Assembly: GCA_913061275.1 (NCBI GenBank)
Contig: CAJXSR010000009.1
Location: 52,880-116,879 of the forward strand
Direction: 5' to 3'
Source of the DNA: an uncultured Paracoccaceae bacterium
GTDB taxonomy: Bacteria; Pseudomonadota; Alphaproteobacteria; Rhodobacterales; Rhodobacteraceae
Length of the DNA: 64,000 nt
Shown here: in pieces, positions 36,615 through 47,145 of the stretch
Layout: each line of letters begins with the position of its first letter
How positions within the stretch are numbered: the first letter of the stretch is position 1
Made by a program: the position numbers and the translations under genes
Notes under the pieces: model-generated
The model's input: only the letters and a program-made list of their open reading frames with translations
The model's database searches: none
Told to the model about the DNA's origin: nothing

Positions 36615-37475
36615 ATGGCTATCAAATTAGAAATGCTTCGATATTTCGTCGAGGTGGCAAAAACCGGAAACTTGTCACAGGCTGCAGAACGTTTGGGCCG
36701 ATCCCCTTCGGCATTATCAATGATGCTAAAGCAATTTGAAGAGCATCTGGGCGCGCCCTTATTTGAAACCGACAGAAAGTCTAAACTGACCTTGCTTGGA
36801 GAGTTTGTGTTAAAAGAATCCCTGCGGGACTTGGAACAGCTTGATCGAACCTTTGCCTCTATCCAACAATTTGCTCATACCCCATCGGGTTTAATCCGCA
36901 TAGCCGCAGTTCCATCCGCAACGACCAGTATATTACCGCCGTTGATTGCACACTTTCAAGCCGAGTATTCTGAGGTTTCAATAGAACTTAGTGATGCAGA
37001 CTCATTAACAGTCATGGCTGATTTAACAGCCCAGAAAGTTGATTTTGGCATCGTATCCAACCACGCAGATTTAAATACACGTGGATTTGACAGCTGCGAA
37101 TTAGCTAAAGATCGGTATGGTATTTTGTATCGCAAAAATGACCCTTTGCCAGCGCATGCAGGTTGGGCCTGTTTGATGGATAGGCCGTTCATTAGCAATC
37201 GCCTGTGCGACAGCAGTTCAATTCCAGAGTTGAAAGTAGCACTCAAGGGTTCCAGATTACGCGCCCGTAACACATCGTCATTGGCTGCATTAATAGAAGA
37301 AGGTCTCGGCATGACTGTCTTGCCTGAGCTGGCTTGCCAGAACCTGAGTGAAACTTTGGATTTCATTATCCCCAAAGGCCCAACTTATACACGAAAAATT
37401 CTTGCGTATTGGGCGCCGGATAAAGTCGCCTATGTTGGCCAACGCGCTTTCTTAGAATTACTTCAGAAATATTGA
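36615..37475 (+). CDS. LysR-family transcriptional regulator
   Basis: A 286-residue LTTR. The N-terminal helix-turn-helix is FVEVAKTGNLSQAAERLGRSPSALSMMLKQFE (two adjoining segments, residues 10-40), followed by a LysR_substrate domain. I start at ATG 36615 (GGAAGG ribosome site) rather than the TTG at 36561. It is co-directional with, and 91 nt before, the aldehyde dehydrogenase start, so it probably controls the four genes downstream. The effector is unknown. Confidence 0.88.
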   Translation: MAIKLEMLRYFVEVAKTGNLSQAAERLGRSPSALSMMLKQFEEHLGAPLFETDRKSKLTLLGEFVLKESLRDLEQLDRTFASIQQFAHTPSGLIRIAAVPSATTSILPPLIAHFQAEYSEVSIELSDADSLTVMADLTAQKVDFGIVSNHADLNTRGFDSCELAKDRYGILYRKNDPLPAHAGWACLMDRPFISNRLCDSSSIPELKVALKGSRLRARNTSSLAALIEEGLGMTVLPELACQNLSETLDFIIPKGPTYTRKILAYWAPDKVAYVGQRAFLELLQKY

Positions 37476-37566
37476 AGGTTTGTTCAATGCTTTAAATTTG
37501 ACTGAATATGCAGAACTCCCGTATTCTGCCAAAAATCTTTCAATACATGACATAAGGAATCACCAC

Positions 37567-39018
37567 GTGGCCAATTCTTTCAAAAATTATATCGCAGGCG
37601 AATGGGTCGCTGGCGCATCTGAAGTCGAAAACATAAACCCATCTGACTTGTCAGATGTGGTCGGTCGATATGCGCAGGCTTCATCTGACCAATTAGACAC
37701 TGCACTATATGCAGCCACAGAAGCCCAGAAAATCTGGAACACTGTTGGTATCGAAAAACGCTACTCAGCTTTGATGGCTATCGGTCAAGAATTGATCGAA
37801 CGCGCCGAAGAGCTGGGAACATTACTGGCCCGCGAAGAAGGTAAACCAATTGCCGAGGGTAAAGGCGAAGTTTATCGCTCTGGTCAGTTCTTTACTTATT
37901 ACGCAGCTGAAACATTACGCCAAATCGGCGAGAACGCTGATAGTGTTCGTGACGGTATCGAAATTGATGTCCGCCGTGAACCAGTTGGCGTTGTTGCCAT
38001 CATCTCACCTTGGAACTTCCCGACCGCAACAGCTGTTTGGAAAATAGCACCGGCATTAGCATTCGGGAACGCGGTTGTATGGAAACCTGCAAACCTAGTA
38101 CCAGCATCCGCTGTTGCATTGACCGAGATCATCGCGAAACAAGATTTGCCTAAAGGTTTGTTCAACCTTGTTATGGGCCCAGGTCGTGACGTGGGGCAGC
38201 GCCTAGTCGAAAGCCCGCTTGTGAACGCAATCACATTCACAGGCTCTGTTCCTGTGGGTATTGGGATTGCGAAAAGCTGTATTGGCAACCTGACCAGAGT
38301 TCAAATGGAAATGGGTTCTAAAAACGCATTGGCCATTATGGATGATGCAGATATGAACACAGCCATTGCTTGCGCTGTCGGCGGTGCATTCGGTAGCACT
38401 GGCCAAAAATGTACAGCCTCTTCCCGTGTGGTTGTTCATAAAGACATCCACGACGAATTCGTTGAGAAATTCGTAGCAGGTGCAAGCGCTATGATCGTAG
38501 GTAACGCTTTGGCAGCAGGCACACAAATAGGCCCAGTTGTTTCTGAAAGCCAATTGAACCAAAACTTGGCCAATGTTGAGTTAGCAAAAAAAGAAGGCGG
38601 CGAAATTCTAACGGGCGGTGAGCGTCTAACGCGAGAAACCGAAGGATATTACATGTCACCATGTGTCGTTGCAGGCACGACAAACCAAATGGAAGTAAAC
38701 CGCGAAGAGCTGTTTGCACCTATGGCTTGCGTCATCAAAGTAGACAGCTACGAAGAAGCCTTGGCAACTGTCAACGACACCCGTTTCGGATTGACTTCCG
38801 GTATCATTACCAAAGATCTGGCACGTGCAAACCACTTCCGCCGCAACGCGCAAACTGGTTGTGTTATGGTGAACTTGCCAACTGCGGGTACTGATTATCA
38901 CGTACCATTCGGCGGCCGTGGACAATCATCATACGGCCCACGTGAACAAGGCCAATACGCCAAGGAATTCTACACAGCCGTGAAAACCGCTTACATCAGC
39001 TCAGGCACACCATCATGA
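37567..39018 (+). CDS. aldehyde dehydrogenase (alpha-ketoglutarate-semialdehyde-dehydrogenase-like)
   Basis: A 483-residue NAD(P) aldehyde dehydrogenase. Marks: SPWNFPTATAVWKIAPAL, FTGSVPVGIG, MEMGSKNALAI (general-base Glu region) and GSTGQKCTASSR (catalytic Cys). The SKNALAI and TASSR patterns recall the semialdehyde dehydrogenases of sugar-acid and hydroxyproline catabolism. Best start is GTG 37567 with an AAGGA ribosome site; a TTG frame begins at 37480. Its stop overlaps the next gene's ATG. The cluster suggests its aldehyde is produced by one of the neighbours. Confidence 0.86.
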   Translation: MANSFKNYIAGEWVAGASEVENINPSDLSDVVGRYAQASSDQLDTALYAATEAQKIWNTVGIEKRYSALMAIGQELIERAEELGTLLAREEGKPIAEGKGEVYRSGQFFTYYAAETLRQIGENADSVRDGIEIDVRREPVGVVAIISPWNFPTATAVWKIAPALAFGNAVVWKPANLVPASAVALTEIIAKQDLPKGLFNLVMGPGRDVGQRLVESPLVNAITFTGSVPVGIGIAKSCIGNLTRVQMEMGSKNALAIMDDADMNTAIACAVGGAFGSTGQKCTASSRVVVHKDIHDEFVEKFVAGASAMIVGNALAAGTQIGPVVSESQLNQNLANVELAKKEGGEILTGGERLTRETEGYYMSPCVVAGTTNQMEVNREELFAPMACVIKVDSYEEALATVNDTRFGLTSGIITKDLARANHFRRNAQTGCVMVNLPTAGTDYHVPFGGRGQSSYGPREQGQYAKEFYTAVKTAYISSGTPS

Positions 39019-39998
39019 CAAAACCGTATCGCATCGACAATCTACAATACGCTAACTGGTCCGAAAAGATCTTTCGCCAGATGCGCGAAGGTAATGTTGA
39101 TGCAGTACATGTTACCATTGCCTACCATGAAAACTTCCGCGAAACTGTTTTGAACATGGAACAGTGGAACCGTTGGTTTGAACGGTTCCCTGATCTGATA
39201 TTCCAAGGCTTTAGGGGCGATGATGTTCGCCTTGCCCGCGAAACCAACCGTACCGCAATCTTCTTTGGCTACCAAAACCCATCACCCATTGAGGATGACA
39301 TTGGTTTGGTTGAAATACACCATAAGTTGGGCGCGCGTTTCATGCAACTTAGCTACAACAACCAGTCCCTTCTGGCGACAGGATGTTATGAAGCCGAAGA
39401 CCCCGGCATCACCCGTATGGGGCGCGAAGTGATCGCTGAAATGAACCGTGTTGGTTTGGTGGTGGATATGAGCCATTCAGCGGATCGATCCACCTTGGAA
39501 GCGATTGAAATTTCCAGCCGCCCCATCGCAATCACGCACGCCAACCCACATAACTGGCACCCAGCGCTGCGCAATAAATCTGACGATGTTTTGCGTGCTC
39601 TTAGCCAATCGGGTGGTATGTTGGGATTTTCAGTTTATCCACACCACCTGAACGGAAAGTCCGATTGCACGCTAGAAAACTTCTGCCAAATGATTGCAGA
39701 TACAGCTGACCTGATGGGGATAAATCATATCGGGATCGGGACGGATCTGTGCCAAGATCAACCCGACAGCATTGTGGAATGGATGCGTACAGGGCGCTGG
39801 ACAAAACAGATCGACTATGGCGAAGGATCAGCATCAGATGCGGGCTTTCCCCCGATGCCAAAATGGTTTCATGACAACCGTGATTTCGGCAATATCGAAC
39901 AAGGGTTGCGCGATGTGGGGATGAATGATGCGGATGTCGGCAAAGTCATGGGCGAAAACTGGTTGCGGTTTTACGATGAAAGTTTTGGAGCTATCTAA
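39015..39998 (+). CDS. M19 membrane-dipeptidase-family paralogue with altered metal site
   Basis: A 327-residue TIM-barrel amidohydrolase of the M19 family. The two later zinc histidines appear present in VVDMSHSADRST and AITHANPH, as do GIGTDL and a C-terminal VMGENWLR. The N-terminal H-x-D of classic enzymes (DGHND) is absent (the segment reads RIDNLQYANWS), and the bridging Glu is replaced in YQNPSPIEDD. It therefore is unlikely to be a canonical binuclear dipeptidase. ATGA overlap with the dehydrogenase and 1-nt spacing to the next gene imply a shared pathway. Confidence 0.8.
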   Translation: MTKPYRIDNLQYANWSEKIFRQMREGNVDAVHVTIAYHENFRETVLNMEQWNRWFERFPDLIFQGFRGDDVRLARETNRTAIFFGYQNPSPIEDDIGLVEIHHKLGARFMQLSYNNQSLLATGCYEAEDPGITRMGREVIAEMNRVGLVVDMSHSADRSTLEAIEISSRPIAITHANPHNWHPALRNKSDDVLRALSQSGGMLGFSVYPHHLNGKSDCTLENFCQMIADTADLMGINHIGIGTDLCQDQPDSIVEWMRTGRWTKQIDYGEGSASDAGFPPMPKWFHDNRDFGNIEQGLRDVGMNDADVGKVMGENWLRFYDESFGAI

Positions 39999-41684
39999 AT
40001 GAGACCTGACAACTGGAAAGCCCCTTTGCGTCCAGCAGATCAAATGATGCGCCTTGCGCGCATGGGATCATTCCATCAATCGCGGTTAAGTTTCATGCGC
40101 AGCTTACTGCGCCGCATGAAATCCGAAGGCTGGCGGTTTGACGTTAAACTGTTTGAAATAAATGACGCAGGCGTTGGCCGCGCGGTTTATTGCGCCATCG
40201 GGCCAAAACACACTTATTCGCTTGTCGCTTTTGCCCATGATCTACCCGACGATCAACGATCAGACCGTGTTATTGCACAAGCATGGGACACAACATTTAC
40301 CTTGTTTGACGGGGTGCCGACAGAAGCTGATTTGCAACGGCTTGCACAAAACGTTCCTTTGCAAGAAGCAGGGCGCATATCCAATACCGAGCTTAGCTTA
40401 AGCCGCGCAAACCGTTCCACCCGTTTGTGGGGACATGTTGTCGGTCACTTGGCAAAAGGCCAGCAACCAGATGCGGAGTTTGTGAACTCTATCGGCTATC
40501 TGATGCGCACAACGGCGGTTTACGGCAACGGCAAGTTTGGAGCGGCTGATCGTGCCACTTATCATGACCGCCCATTATTGGATGGGCCGTTTCGTGCAGA
40601 GCTGTTATCGGTTTACCTGACCCGCGCTTTTGTGATGGATTTAGCCGAACATGCAGCGCGCGTTAAGGGCGGTGATACGGCAACCAAACTTGCGCCAGAT
40701 TTACGACGCCAGTTTGGTATTGGCAATTCCACGGGCCTTGGCATGGCCCCTTTCCTTACGTTTCATCCGGCGCTTTTGAACAACTGGATTGCAGCACGTG
40801 AGCAGGCCTTATCGCGGGTGCGGTCAGTAAAAACTGCCAATGCCGCTGAACAGGCAACATTTGCAAACTTTTTGAAACGCGCCACACAAAACGCCAATGA
40901 TTGGCAATCCCAACATCCGTTGCAAATAGACAAAATCGCGGCATTGCGTGCAGATTTATCCGCCCTAACTGGCCATCTTGCTTCAACAGATCTGTCCACA
41001 GAATATCCGTGGGATGCTTTGATGGTTTGGGCCGAAACCACCCTTTCAGCTGAAGGCCAAGAACAGTTGGTTAGTCTGTTGTTAGAACCCTACCCCGATC
41101 TTGTGGATGACTTGGCAGATTGTATGAAGGCAGATGAGGCCGCACATTTTGCCATTGAAGGCACAAAAACCGTGGCAGAATGCCTGGATTGTATTTCAGA
41201 AAACTACGCATGGGCCTTGGGACAAGATTATACCAGCCCAGAAAATTCCGCGCGGTTCTGGTATGTCTCCGAAGAAAAATTAGAACCCCGTTTGGGCGAA
41301 CGTTATGAAGATGACGGTGCCACATTGGAACAACCCCATGCCATTGCACGTGATATAGCCGCCTATCACCAAACGCTTTTGCAGTGGCCACCAGATGCTT
41401 TGCTGGCGGATGTTTTAATTCAGCATCCAGAACATCGCCAAGTTGCGCGCCGCGCGCAATTAACACAAAAGTTGCCCTATGCCGAAATTCGCGATAACCA
41501 AATCAGCGCAGACATGCTGCCCATAGATATGCTGCGCTGCAAACTATCGTTCTTTGGTGCTACCAAGTTTGACCCGCGTTCTGATCGTTGGGTGCGCATC
41601 TGCATGTACCAAAACGCCCCCTTCCCGGATGAGTTGGCAAATGCCCCGTCCGATGATTGGGCTTACCCGAGCTTGAACCAATGA
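39999..41684 (+). CDS. uncharacterised 561-residue protein of the catabolic cluster
   Basis: I do not recognise a characterised family. The protein is soluble, with no signal peptide or membrane segment. It starts with DNWKAPLRPADQMMRLARMGSFHQSRLSFMR, two adjoining segments rich in Arg and Met. It has conserved-looking aromatic stretches such as TFHPALLNNWIAAREQ and ARFWYVSEEKLEPRLGERYE, and a C-terminal RCKLSFFGATKFDPRSD. No P-loop, Rossmann or metal motif is evident. It starts right after the M19-like stop and overlaps the DUF3726 gene by 4 nt. Possibly the catalytic novelty of the operon; inference only. Confidence 0.85.
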   Translation: MRPDNWKAPLRPADQMMRLARMGSFHQSRLSFMRSLLRRMKSEGWRFDVKLFEINDAGVGRAVYCAIGPKHTYSLVAFAHDLPDDQRSDRVIAQAWDTTFTLFDGVPTEADLQRLAQNVPLQEAGRISNTELSLSRANRSTRLWGHVVGHLAKGQQPDAEFVNSIGYLMRTTAVYGNGKFGAADRATYHDRPLLDGPFRAELLSVYLTRAFVMDLAEHAARVKGGDTATKLAPDLRRQFGIGNSTGLGMAPFLTFHPALLNNWIAAREQALSRVRSVKTANAAEQATFANFLKRATQNANDWQSQHPLQIDKIAALRADLSALTGHLASTDLSTEYPWDALMVWAETTLSAEGQEQLVSLLLEPYPDLVDDLADCMKADEAAHFAIEGTKTVAECLDCISENYAWALGQDYTSPENSARFWYVSEEKLEPRLGERYEDDGATLEQPHAIARDIAAYHQTLLQWPPDALLADVLIQHPEHRQVARRAQLTQKLPYAEIRDNQISADMLPIDMLRCKLSFFGATKFDPRSDRWVRICMYQNAPFPDELANAPSDDWAYPSLNQ

Positions 41685-42196
41685 CACAGTATTCCCTGAC
41701 AGAAATAGAAGCACATTGCCGCAAAGCTGCACGTGGTGCAGGCTATCATTGGGGTGAGGTTAATGACTTTGGCATGGCTGTGCGATGGTTGTGCGCGCAC
41801 GGGATTGACGGAACGGGTGAAGCATTAATGATGCTTAAAACCGTTGACGGAAATTGCGATGCCCACCGACCAAGCGCGAACGTATTACAAGGTGCCATCC
41901 ACCCCACCATTTGCGGCCTATCATTGGGCTGTGCCTTGGCCGATCGCGGCGTGGATGGTTTGCAAAACACCATTCTTAACACCCCCATTATAGCGCCTCT
42001 CATTGCTTACGGTATTGTGTGTAATGCGGTGGCACAGATCAACAGACCTGCCCTTGGCGCCTTACTAGGCGTTGATGTCCAAACAAATACCCCGCAAATG
42101 GATGTCAGCACTGCCGTCTGGACTGCACTAAACGGCTTTGTGCATCGAACATATGTGCCTGCAACAGAAGAAAGTCGGTTGAAGGGTGCGGGTTAA
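41681..42196 (+). CDS. DUF3726 family protein
   Basis: A 171-residue protein resembling DUF3726, a family without known function. It starts TQYSLTEIEAHCRKAARGAG, followed by WGEVNDFGMAVRWLC, and has several glycine-rich stretches. The ATG at 41681 overlaps the upstream stop (ATGA); an earlier in-frame start at 41657 would lie inside that gene. Last member of the LysR-dehydrogenase-M19-561aa cluster. A partner role to the 561-residue protein is suggested by the overlap. Confidence 0.8.
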   Translation: MTQYSLTEIEAHCRKAARGAGYHWGEVNDFGMAVRWLCAHGIDGTGEALMMLKTVDGNCDAHRPSANVLQGAIHPTICGLSLGCALADRGVDGLQNTILNTPIIAPLIAYGIVCNAVAQINRPALGALLGVDVQTNTPQMDVSTAVWTALNGFVHRTYVPATEESRLKGAG

Positions 42197-42204
42197 AAAC
42201 GATT

Positions 42205-42804
42205 TCAGATTTCAAACCAATGCGCTGTTGGGCCAAGATTATAAACCTGTGTATTACCGACCATCGCAGTCGTATTCCAAGACCGATGAATATGGCCACA
42301 TAGATTTAGTATGGGCTTCCTCATCTTGATGGCATTACGGATAGCCACACTACCTTCATGCGCACCGTTCCTTTGCAAATCGCAATATCCAAAAGGCGGG
42401 GTATGGGTCACCAGCACGGCACCAACTGGGCAAGCCTGTAACATTTCAGCGGCTTCATCCTCTGTCAAAGATTGGTTCCAATCTTCATCATGCCGCTTTG
42501 GCACTTCATCCCCCAAGCCAAAGAAATCAACGCCATCGATTGTTATTCCATTACCATATAGAAAATGGCCGTTTTCCCAATCATCACAAAACTCTAACAA
42601 TGCGCTTGTGTTGTCATGATTTCCCGAGACGATAATCACAGGCACATTTGAGGCTTTCAAAACCGATAGTGTATCTTCGGCACCCAGCCCACCTGTGGCG
42701 AAATCCCCCGCGCCGATAATAACTTCTGCCTGTTGGCTTTCTGCGACAATCCGTTGAACTGCGTCTACGTCACGGTGTAGGTCACTAAAAGCTAGGACTT
42801 TCAT
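42205..42804 (-). CDS. calcineurin-like metallophosphoesterase
   Basis: A 199-residue phosphoesterase with the metal-binding series SDLHRD, GAGDF, VSGNHDN, VTHTPPFGYCD and CGHIHRSW. Related small proteins act on cyclic nucleotides or phospho-substrates, but the substrate cannot be told here. ATG at 42804. Convergent with the DUF3726 gene, 8 nt apart. Confidence 0.85.
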   Translation of the reverse strand: MKVLAFSDLHRDVDAVQRIVAESQQAEVIIGAGDFATGGLGAEDTLSVLKASNVPVIIVSGNHDNTSALLEFCDDWENGHFLYGNGITIDGVDFFGLGDEVPKRHDEDWNQSLTEDEAAEMLQACPVGAVLVTHTPPFGYCDLQRNGAHEGSVAIRNAIKMRKPILNLCGHIHRSWNTTAMVGNTQVYNLGPTAHWFEI

Positions 42805-42861
42805 ATTATCCCTTTAAATTGCATCGGCCCAATTGTTGCCACCGTCAGCGGTATATCGTAA

Positions 42862-44256
42862 CTATTTTGACTTCATATCATCCGCAAAATATTGCAACTT
42901 GGTATAAGCTGCAAAAAATGTATTCTTTAACTTCAATGCCATTATATCCTGTTCCGGTGTCCTTTTACTGGGAGACTGCCCGCTTTTAAGCGCATCCAAT
43001 CGGCACTCTTTCAACCAATTTCGTATGCTTTCGTTTTGCACCCATGCAAGTTGGTTTTGCCCTGAAATAAATTTTTGAGAAACCCAATCCTTATCATCCG
43101 TTGGATAGGGAATAGGTGCACTTAGGCTATTTTTATGCGTATCATCAGTGCCAACCACTTCAATATAAGCTATCAATGCAGCACTGAATGTTGGTTGACA
43201 GGTTCTAACACATTGCACATGAATGCGGTCATTATCATATATCGGTTTTGCATTTACCTTGGGGATACCTGTTGCAGAACAATCCACATGGATAGCGTTT
43301 TCACGAGTGGTATATACACCATTTTCAAGAACGAGTTGGCCTTCAAATATTTGTTTTAGGTGCCCAAGGCGAACGATGTTCTTGATCCGCCGCAAAGCTT
43401 CAAGTTCCTTTATGGTCACTGTAGCACATTTATAAGCAGTTGGTTTGATGTCTCGATCAAGTCGCATCAGGCTGCCCGCATGTTCCAGCTGATCAAACAG
43501 ATCATCAAATGATCCCGCAGCAATGATGGCCTCGTTCTCTTTCACCGCTAAATGAAGTCGATCGTCGTAAAAATCAGCAGTCGGTTGAAATCCGCGCCTA
43601 TCTATAAACCATGCATCACGCGGCATAACCCATACGATTTGGTCAGGCCGAACACCTTGATCCAATAACCATAGGCAAACATCAATGCCTGTTTTTCCCG
43701 ACCCGATTATCACGTATTGAGCTGCCGCATTTTGAATTTCGGCAAGCTGGCTAGGAGAGACACAACTGATATTAGCGTTCACGTCAAATTTTCTAGTGTG
43801 CGTAGCTGGAATTGCCCCACCCATATAACCAGTATCAACAGTTTTTATGCGCACCGAAACATCATGCTCTTTACCAGAGACTTTGGAATAAATACTACCA
43901 TCATCCCGATACTCGCTATTTCCAAAGTAACGCACCCTACCTGTCGGTAAAAGCTTCTGATCCAAAACTTGCTGAAAATACCCTCGAACTTCGCTACCGC
44001 TTGCAAGCTCATAAAGACCCTTATTTCCGCCAACTGTATCAATCTCATTACAACCAAGCTCTTTTGACGGAACACCATAGAATGACGAGGGTTGATGAAG
44101 TCGAACAAATGGATATGCGTGGTTCCAGTGCCCACCAGGACTGTGACCCCTATCAACGATAGTAATTGTTGCGTTTGTATGCGTACACAGAGTGTCAGCG
44201 AATGCCATGCCCGATGCGCCGCCCCCAATGATTAAATAATCTGTATTAATAGACAT
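42862..44256 (-). CDS. FAD/NAD(P)-dependent oxidoreductase
   Basis: A 464-residue flavoprotein. The N-terminal FAD motif is LIIGGGASGMAFADTLC, followed by GHSPGGHWNHAYPFVRLHQP, reminiscent of flavin monooxygenase-like proteins. A second dinucleotide motif, YVIIGSGKTGIDVCLWLL, lies near 185-200. No quinone-binding or cysteine redox motif is evident. ATG at 44256. Substrate unknown. It lies between a phosphoesterase and polA without an obvious functional link. Confidence 0.72.
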   Translation of the reverse strand: MSINTDYLIIGGGASGMAFADTLCTHTNATITIVDRGHSPGGHWNHAYPFVRLHQPSSFYGVPSKELGCNEIDTVGGNKGLYELASGSEVRGYFQQVLDQKLLPTGRVRYFGNSEYRDDGSIYSKVSGKEHDVSVRIKTVDTGYMGGAIPATHTRKFDVNANISCVSPSQLAEIQNAAAQYVIIGSGKTGIDVCLWLLDQGVRPDQIVWVMPRDAWFIDRRGFQPTADFYDDRLHLAVKENEAIIAAGSFDDLFDQLEHAGSLMRLDRDIKPTAYKCATVTIKELEALRRIKNIVRLGHLKQIFEGQLVLENGVYTTRENAIHVDCSATGIPKVNAKPIYDNDRIHVQCVRTCQPTFSAALIAYIEVVGTDDTHKNSLSAPIPYPTDDKDWVSQKFISGQNQLAWVQNESIRNWLKECRLDALKSGQSPSKRTPEQDIMALKLKNTFFAAYTKLQYFADDMKSK

Positions 44257-44334
44257 ATATGCTCCTGCTTCTATTACCCTAAATGCAAAGCGTAGTTAGG
44301 ATAATAGCGGATTCATACATATAACATCAAAGGA

Positions 44335-47145
44335 TTAATGCGCATCCGCCCAATTATTGCCAATACCCGCATCCACCGTTAGTGGCACATCCAGCTTAAT
44401 TACTGGCATTGCTGCCCCTTCCATCACATCACGCACCACAGCTATGGTCTCATCCACCGCATCATTCGGCACCTCAAACAGCAACTCATCATGCACTTGT
44501 AGCAACATCTTTGCAGGCAGATGTGCAATAGCATCAGGCATACGGATCATAGCACGGCGGATTACATCTGCCGCAGTTCCCTGAATAGGTGCGTTGATTG
44601 CAGCGCGTTTGGCAAAACCCGCTTGCGGGCCTTTGGCACCAATATCAGCTGTGTGAATTTTACGGCCAAACAAGGTCTGCACATATCCATGTTCTTTGGC
44701 GAAAGCGACGGTGTCATCCATATATGTTCTGATCTGCGGAAAGCGTTCAAAATACGTATCAATAAACGCCTGCGCCTCTTTGCGTGGAATGCGCAGATTA
44801 CGTGCCAGCCCAAATCCCGAAATACCGTAAATAACCCCAAAATTAATCGCCTTGGCTTGTCGCCTTATAGCAGGGTCCATACCTTCAATCGGCACGCCAA
44901 ACATTTCACTTGCCGTCATCGCATGAATGTCTTTGCCTTCCAAAAATGCCTGTTTCAGGCTGTCAATTTTGGCGATATGGGCCAAAATTCGCAACTCGAT
45001 TTGGCTGTAATCCAGCGATAATAATACATTGCCCTCATCTGCAATAAACGCTTCACGAATTTGCCGCCCCGCAGGGGTGCGCACAGGAATATTTTGTAGG
45101 TTCGGATCAGTGGATGCCATGCGCCCCGTGCTAGCACCCGATATAATATATGAGGTATGCACGCGCCCTGTATCTGGATTGATATGGGTTTGCAGCGCAT
45201 CCGTATAGGTGCTTTTCAGCTTCGACATACCACGCCAATCCAGCACCTTGGCAGGCAGGTCATGCCCTTCTGCGGCCAAATCTTCCAACACATCAACACC
45301 CGTGGAATAAGCCCCTGTCTTACCCTTCTTACCACCTGTCAGCCCCATCTGGTCAAACAGAACTTCGCCCAACTGCTTAGGCGAACCAACATTGAAACTA
45401 CCGCCCGCAAGCTCATGAATTTCGGCCTCTAACCCTGCCATCTGCTGGGCAAAATTATTCGACATACGCGACAGCTGATCGCGATCAACCTTAATTCCCG
45501 TCATCTCCATTTTAGCCAGTACAGGGATCAAAGGCCGTTCCATCTTCTCGTAAACCTTTGTCACCTTTTCAACATGCAACATCGGTTTGAATTTTTGCCA
45601 TAAGCGCAGCGTAATATCTGCATCTTCAGCGGCATATTTCACAGCTTCATCTATCGGCACCAAATCAAAAGTAATTGCTGACTTTCCTGCACCCAAAAGC
45701 GTTTTGATCGGGATCGGTTTATGGTCCAGATATCGATCAGAAAGTGCATCCATCCCGTGATTATGCTTGCCGCCGTTTAACGCATAAGACAGCAACATCG
45801 TGTCATCAACCGGGGCTAGTGTGACGCCATATCGCTTCATGATCTTGAAGTCATATTTCATATTCTGGCCGATTTTCATAATCGCCGCGTCTTCCAGAAC
45901 GGGTTTTAGCATGGCTAAAGCTTCATCCAAATTCATCTGCCCCTCAGCCAGATTAGAGCCACCGAACAGATCGCCCTCACCTTCTTTATGGGTCAGTGGA
46001 ATGTAGCACGCATCGCCCGCTTCCACGCACAGACAAATACCGACCAAATCCACGATCATGTCATTCAGCCCAGTGGTTTCAGTGTCAAACGCCACCCAGC
46101 CACGCGCTTTGATCTTATCAATCCATACCTGCAAAGCCGCAGCATCGCGGACGCATTCGTATTTTTCAGGATCAATAGCAGGCAGTTCTGCAACCGTACC
46201 ACCACTTGCGGCGGGACTAGACGTAACTTCTGGCATTGCTGGCGGTTCAACACCCAGTTTGGTTGCTATCCTTGCAGTCATGGAACGAAATTCCATGCTG
46301 GCCAAAAAACCCAACAAATCATCGACCACAGGGTCTTGAATTTCAAAATCAGCGAAATCCACATCCAAAGGCACATCAGTGGCCAATGTCACCAATTCGC
46401 GGCTCATGCGTATTTGATCCGCTTTTTCAATCAGGGTTTCACGCCGTTTTGGTTGTTTGATCTCACCCGCACGTTCCAGCAATGTATCCAGATCACCGTA
46501 TTCATTAATCAGCAAGGCCGCTATTTTAACCCCGATACCGGGTGCGCCCGGAATATTGTCCACACTATCACCCGCAAGTGACTGCACATCTATAACCCGT
46601 TCAGGCCCCACTCCGAACTTTTCTTCAACCTGATCCAGCCCGATACGGCGGTTTTTCATCGCGTCAAACATCTCGACACCATTACCAACCAGTTGCATCA
46701 AATCCTTGTCGGATGAAATCACCGTGACCCGTGCCCCCGCATCACGCGCTTGCACCGCCAAAGTGGCGATCACATCATCAGCCTCATAGCCTTCAGCCTC
46801 AACGCAAGCCAGATTAAAAGCTTTTGTCGCATCACGGATGATCGGAAATTGTGGTACCAAATCCTCTGGTGCGGGTGGGCGGTTGGCTTTGTATTCGGGG
46901 TAAATACCTGATCGGAATGTCTTACCTTTATGGTCAAACACCGCCACCACATGGGTCGGCGCATCATGGCCTTTTTGATCTTCAACCATCTTGAAAATCA
47001 TATTGCAATATCCACTGATAGCCCCCACAGGCAGCCCATCAGACTTGCGCGTCAAAGGTGGCAAAGCGTGATAAGCACGAAAAATAAATCCTGAAACATC
47101 AATCAGTTGTAAATGATGGCCCTTGCCTATGTTAGCAGCGGTCAA
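44335..47145 (-). CDS. polA: DNA polymerase I
   Basis: About 936 residues with all three domains. A 5'-3' exonuclease spans about 1-290 ([29 protein letters not shown]). A 3'-5' exonuclease near 345-530 keeps FDTETTGL. The polymerase domain has motif [13 protein letters not shown], motif [13 protein letters not shown] and motif [10 protein letters not shown]. The frame opens at 47184, but that start lies inside the upstream zinc-finger gene. A TTG at 47145 overlaps that gene's TGA (TTGA) and gives the family-typical short N terminus, so I prefer it. Confidence 0.92.
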   Translation of the reverse strand: MTAANIGKGHHLQLIDVSGFIFRAYHALPPLTRKSDGLPVGAISGYCNMIFKMVEDQKGHDAPTHVVAVFDHKGKTFRSGIYPEYKANRPPAPEDLVPQFPIIRDATKAFNLACVEAEGYEADDVIATLAVQARDAGARVTVISSDKDLMQLVGNGVEMFDAMKNRRIGLDQVEEKFGVGPERVIDVQSLAGDSVDNIPGAPGIGVKIAALLINEYGDLDTLLERAGEIKQPKRRETLIEKADQIRMSRELVTLATDVPLDVDFADFEIQDPVVDDLLGFLASMEFRSMTARIATKLGVEPPAMPEVTSSPAASGGTVAELPAIDPEKYECVRDAAALQVWIDKIKARGWVAFDTETTGLNDMIVDLVGICLCVEAGDACYIPLTHKEGEGDLFGGSNLAEGQMNLDEALAMLKPVLEDAAIMKIGQNMKYDFKIMKRYGVTLAPVDDTMLLSYALNGGKHNHGMDALSDRYLDHKPIPIKTLLGAGKSAITFDLVPIDEAVKYAAEDADITLRLWQKFKPMLHVEKVTKVYEKMERPLIPVLAKMEMTGIKVDRDQLSRMSNNFAQQMAGLEAEIHELAGGSFNVGSPKQLGEVLFDQMGLTGGKKGKTGAYSTGVDVLEDLAAEGHDLPAKVLDWRGMSKLKSTYTDALQTHINPDTGRVHTSYIISGASTGRMASTDPNLQNIPVRTPAGRQIREAFIADEGNVLLSLDYSQIELRILAHIAKIDSLKQAFLEGKDIHAMTASEMFGVPIEGMDPAIRRQAKAINFGVIYGISGFGLARNLRIPRKEAQAFIDTYFERFPQIRTYMDDTVAFAKEHGYVQTLFGRKIHTADIGAKGPQAGFAKRAAINAPIQGTAADVIRRAMIRMPDAIAHLPAKMLLQVHDELLFEVPNDAVDETIAVVRDVMEGAAMPVIKLDVPLTVDAGIGNNWADAH

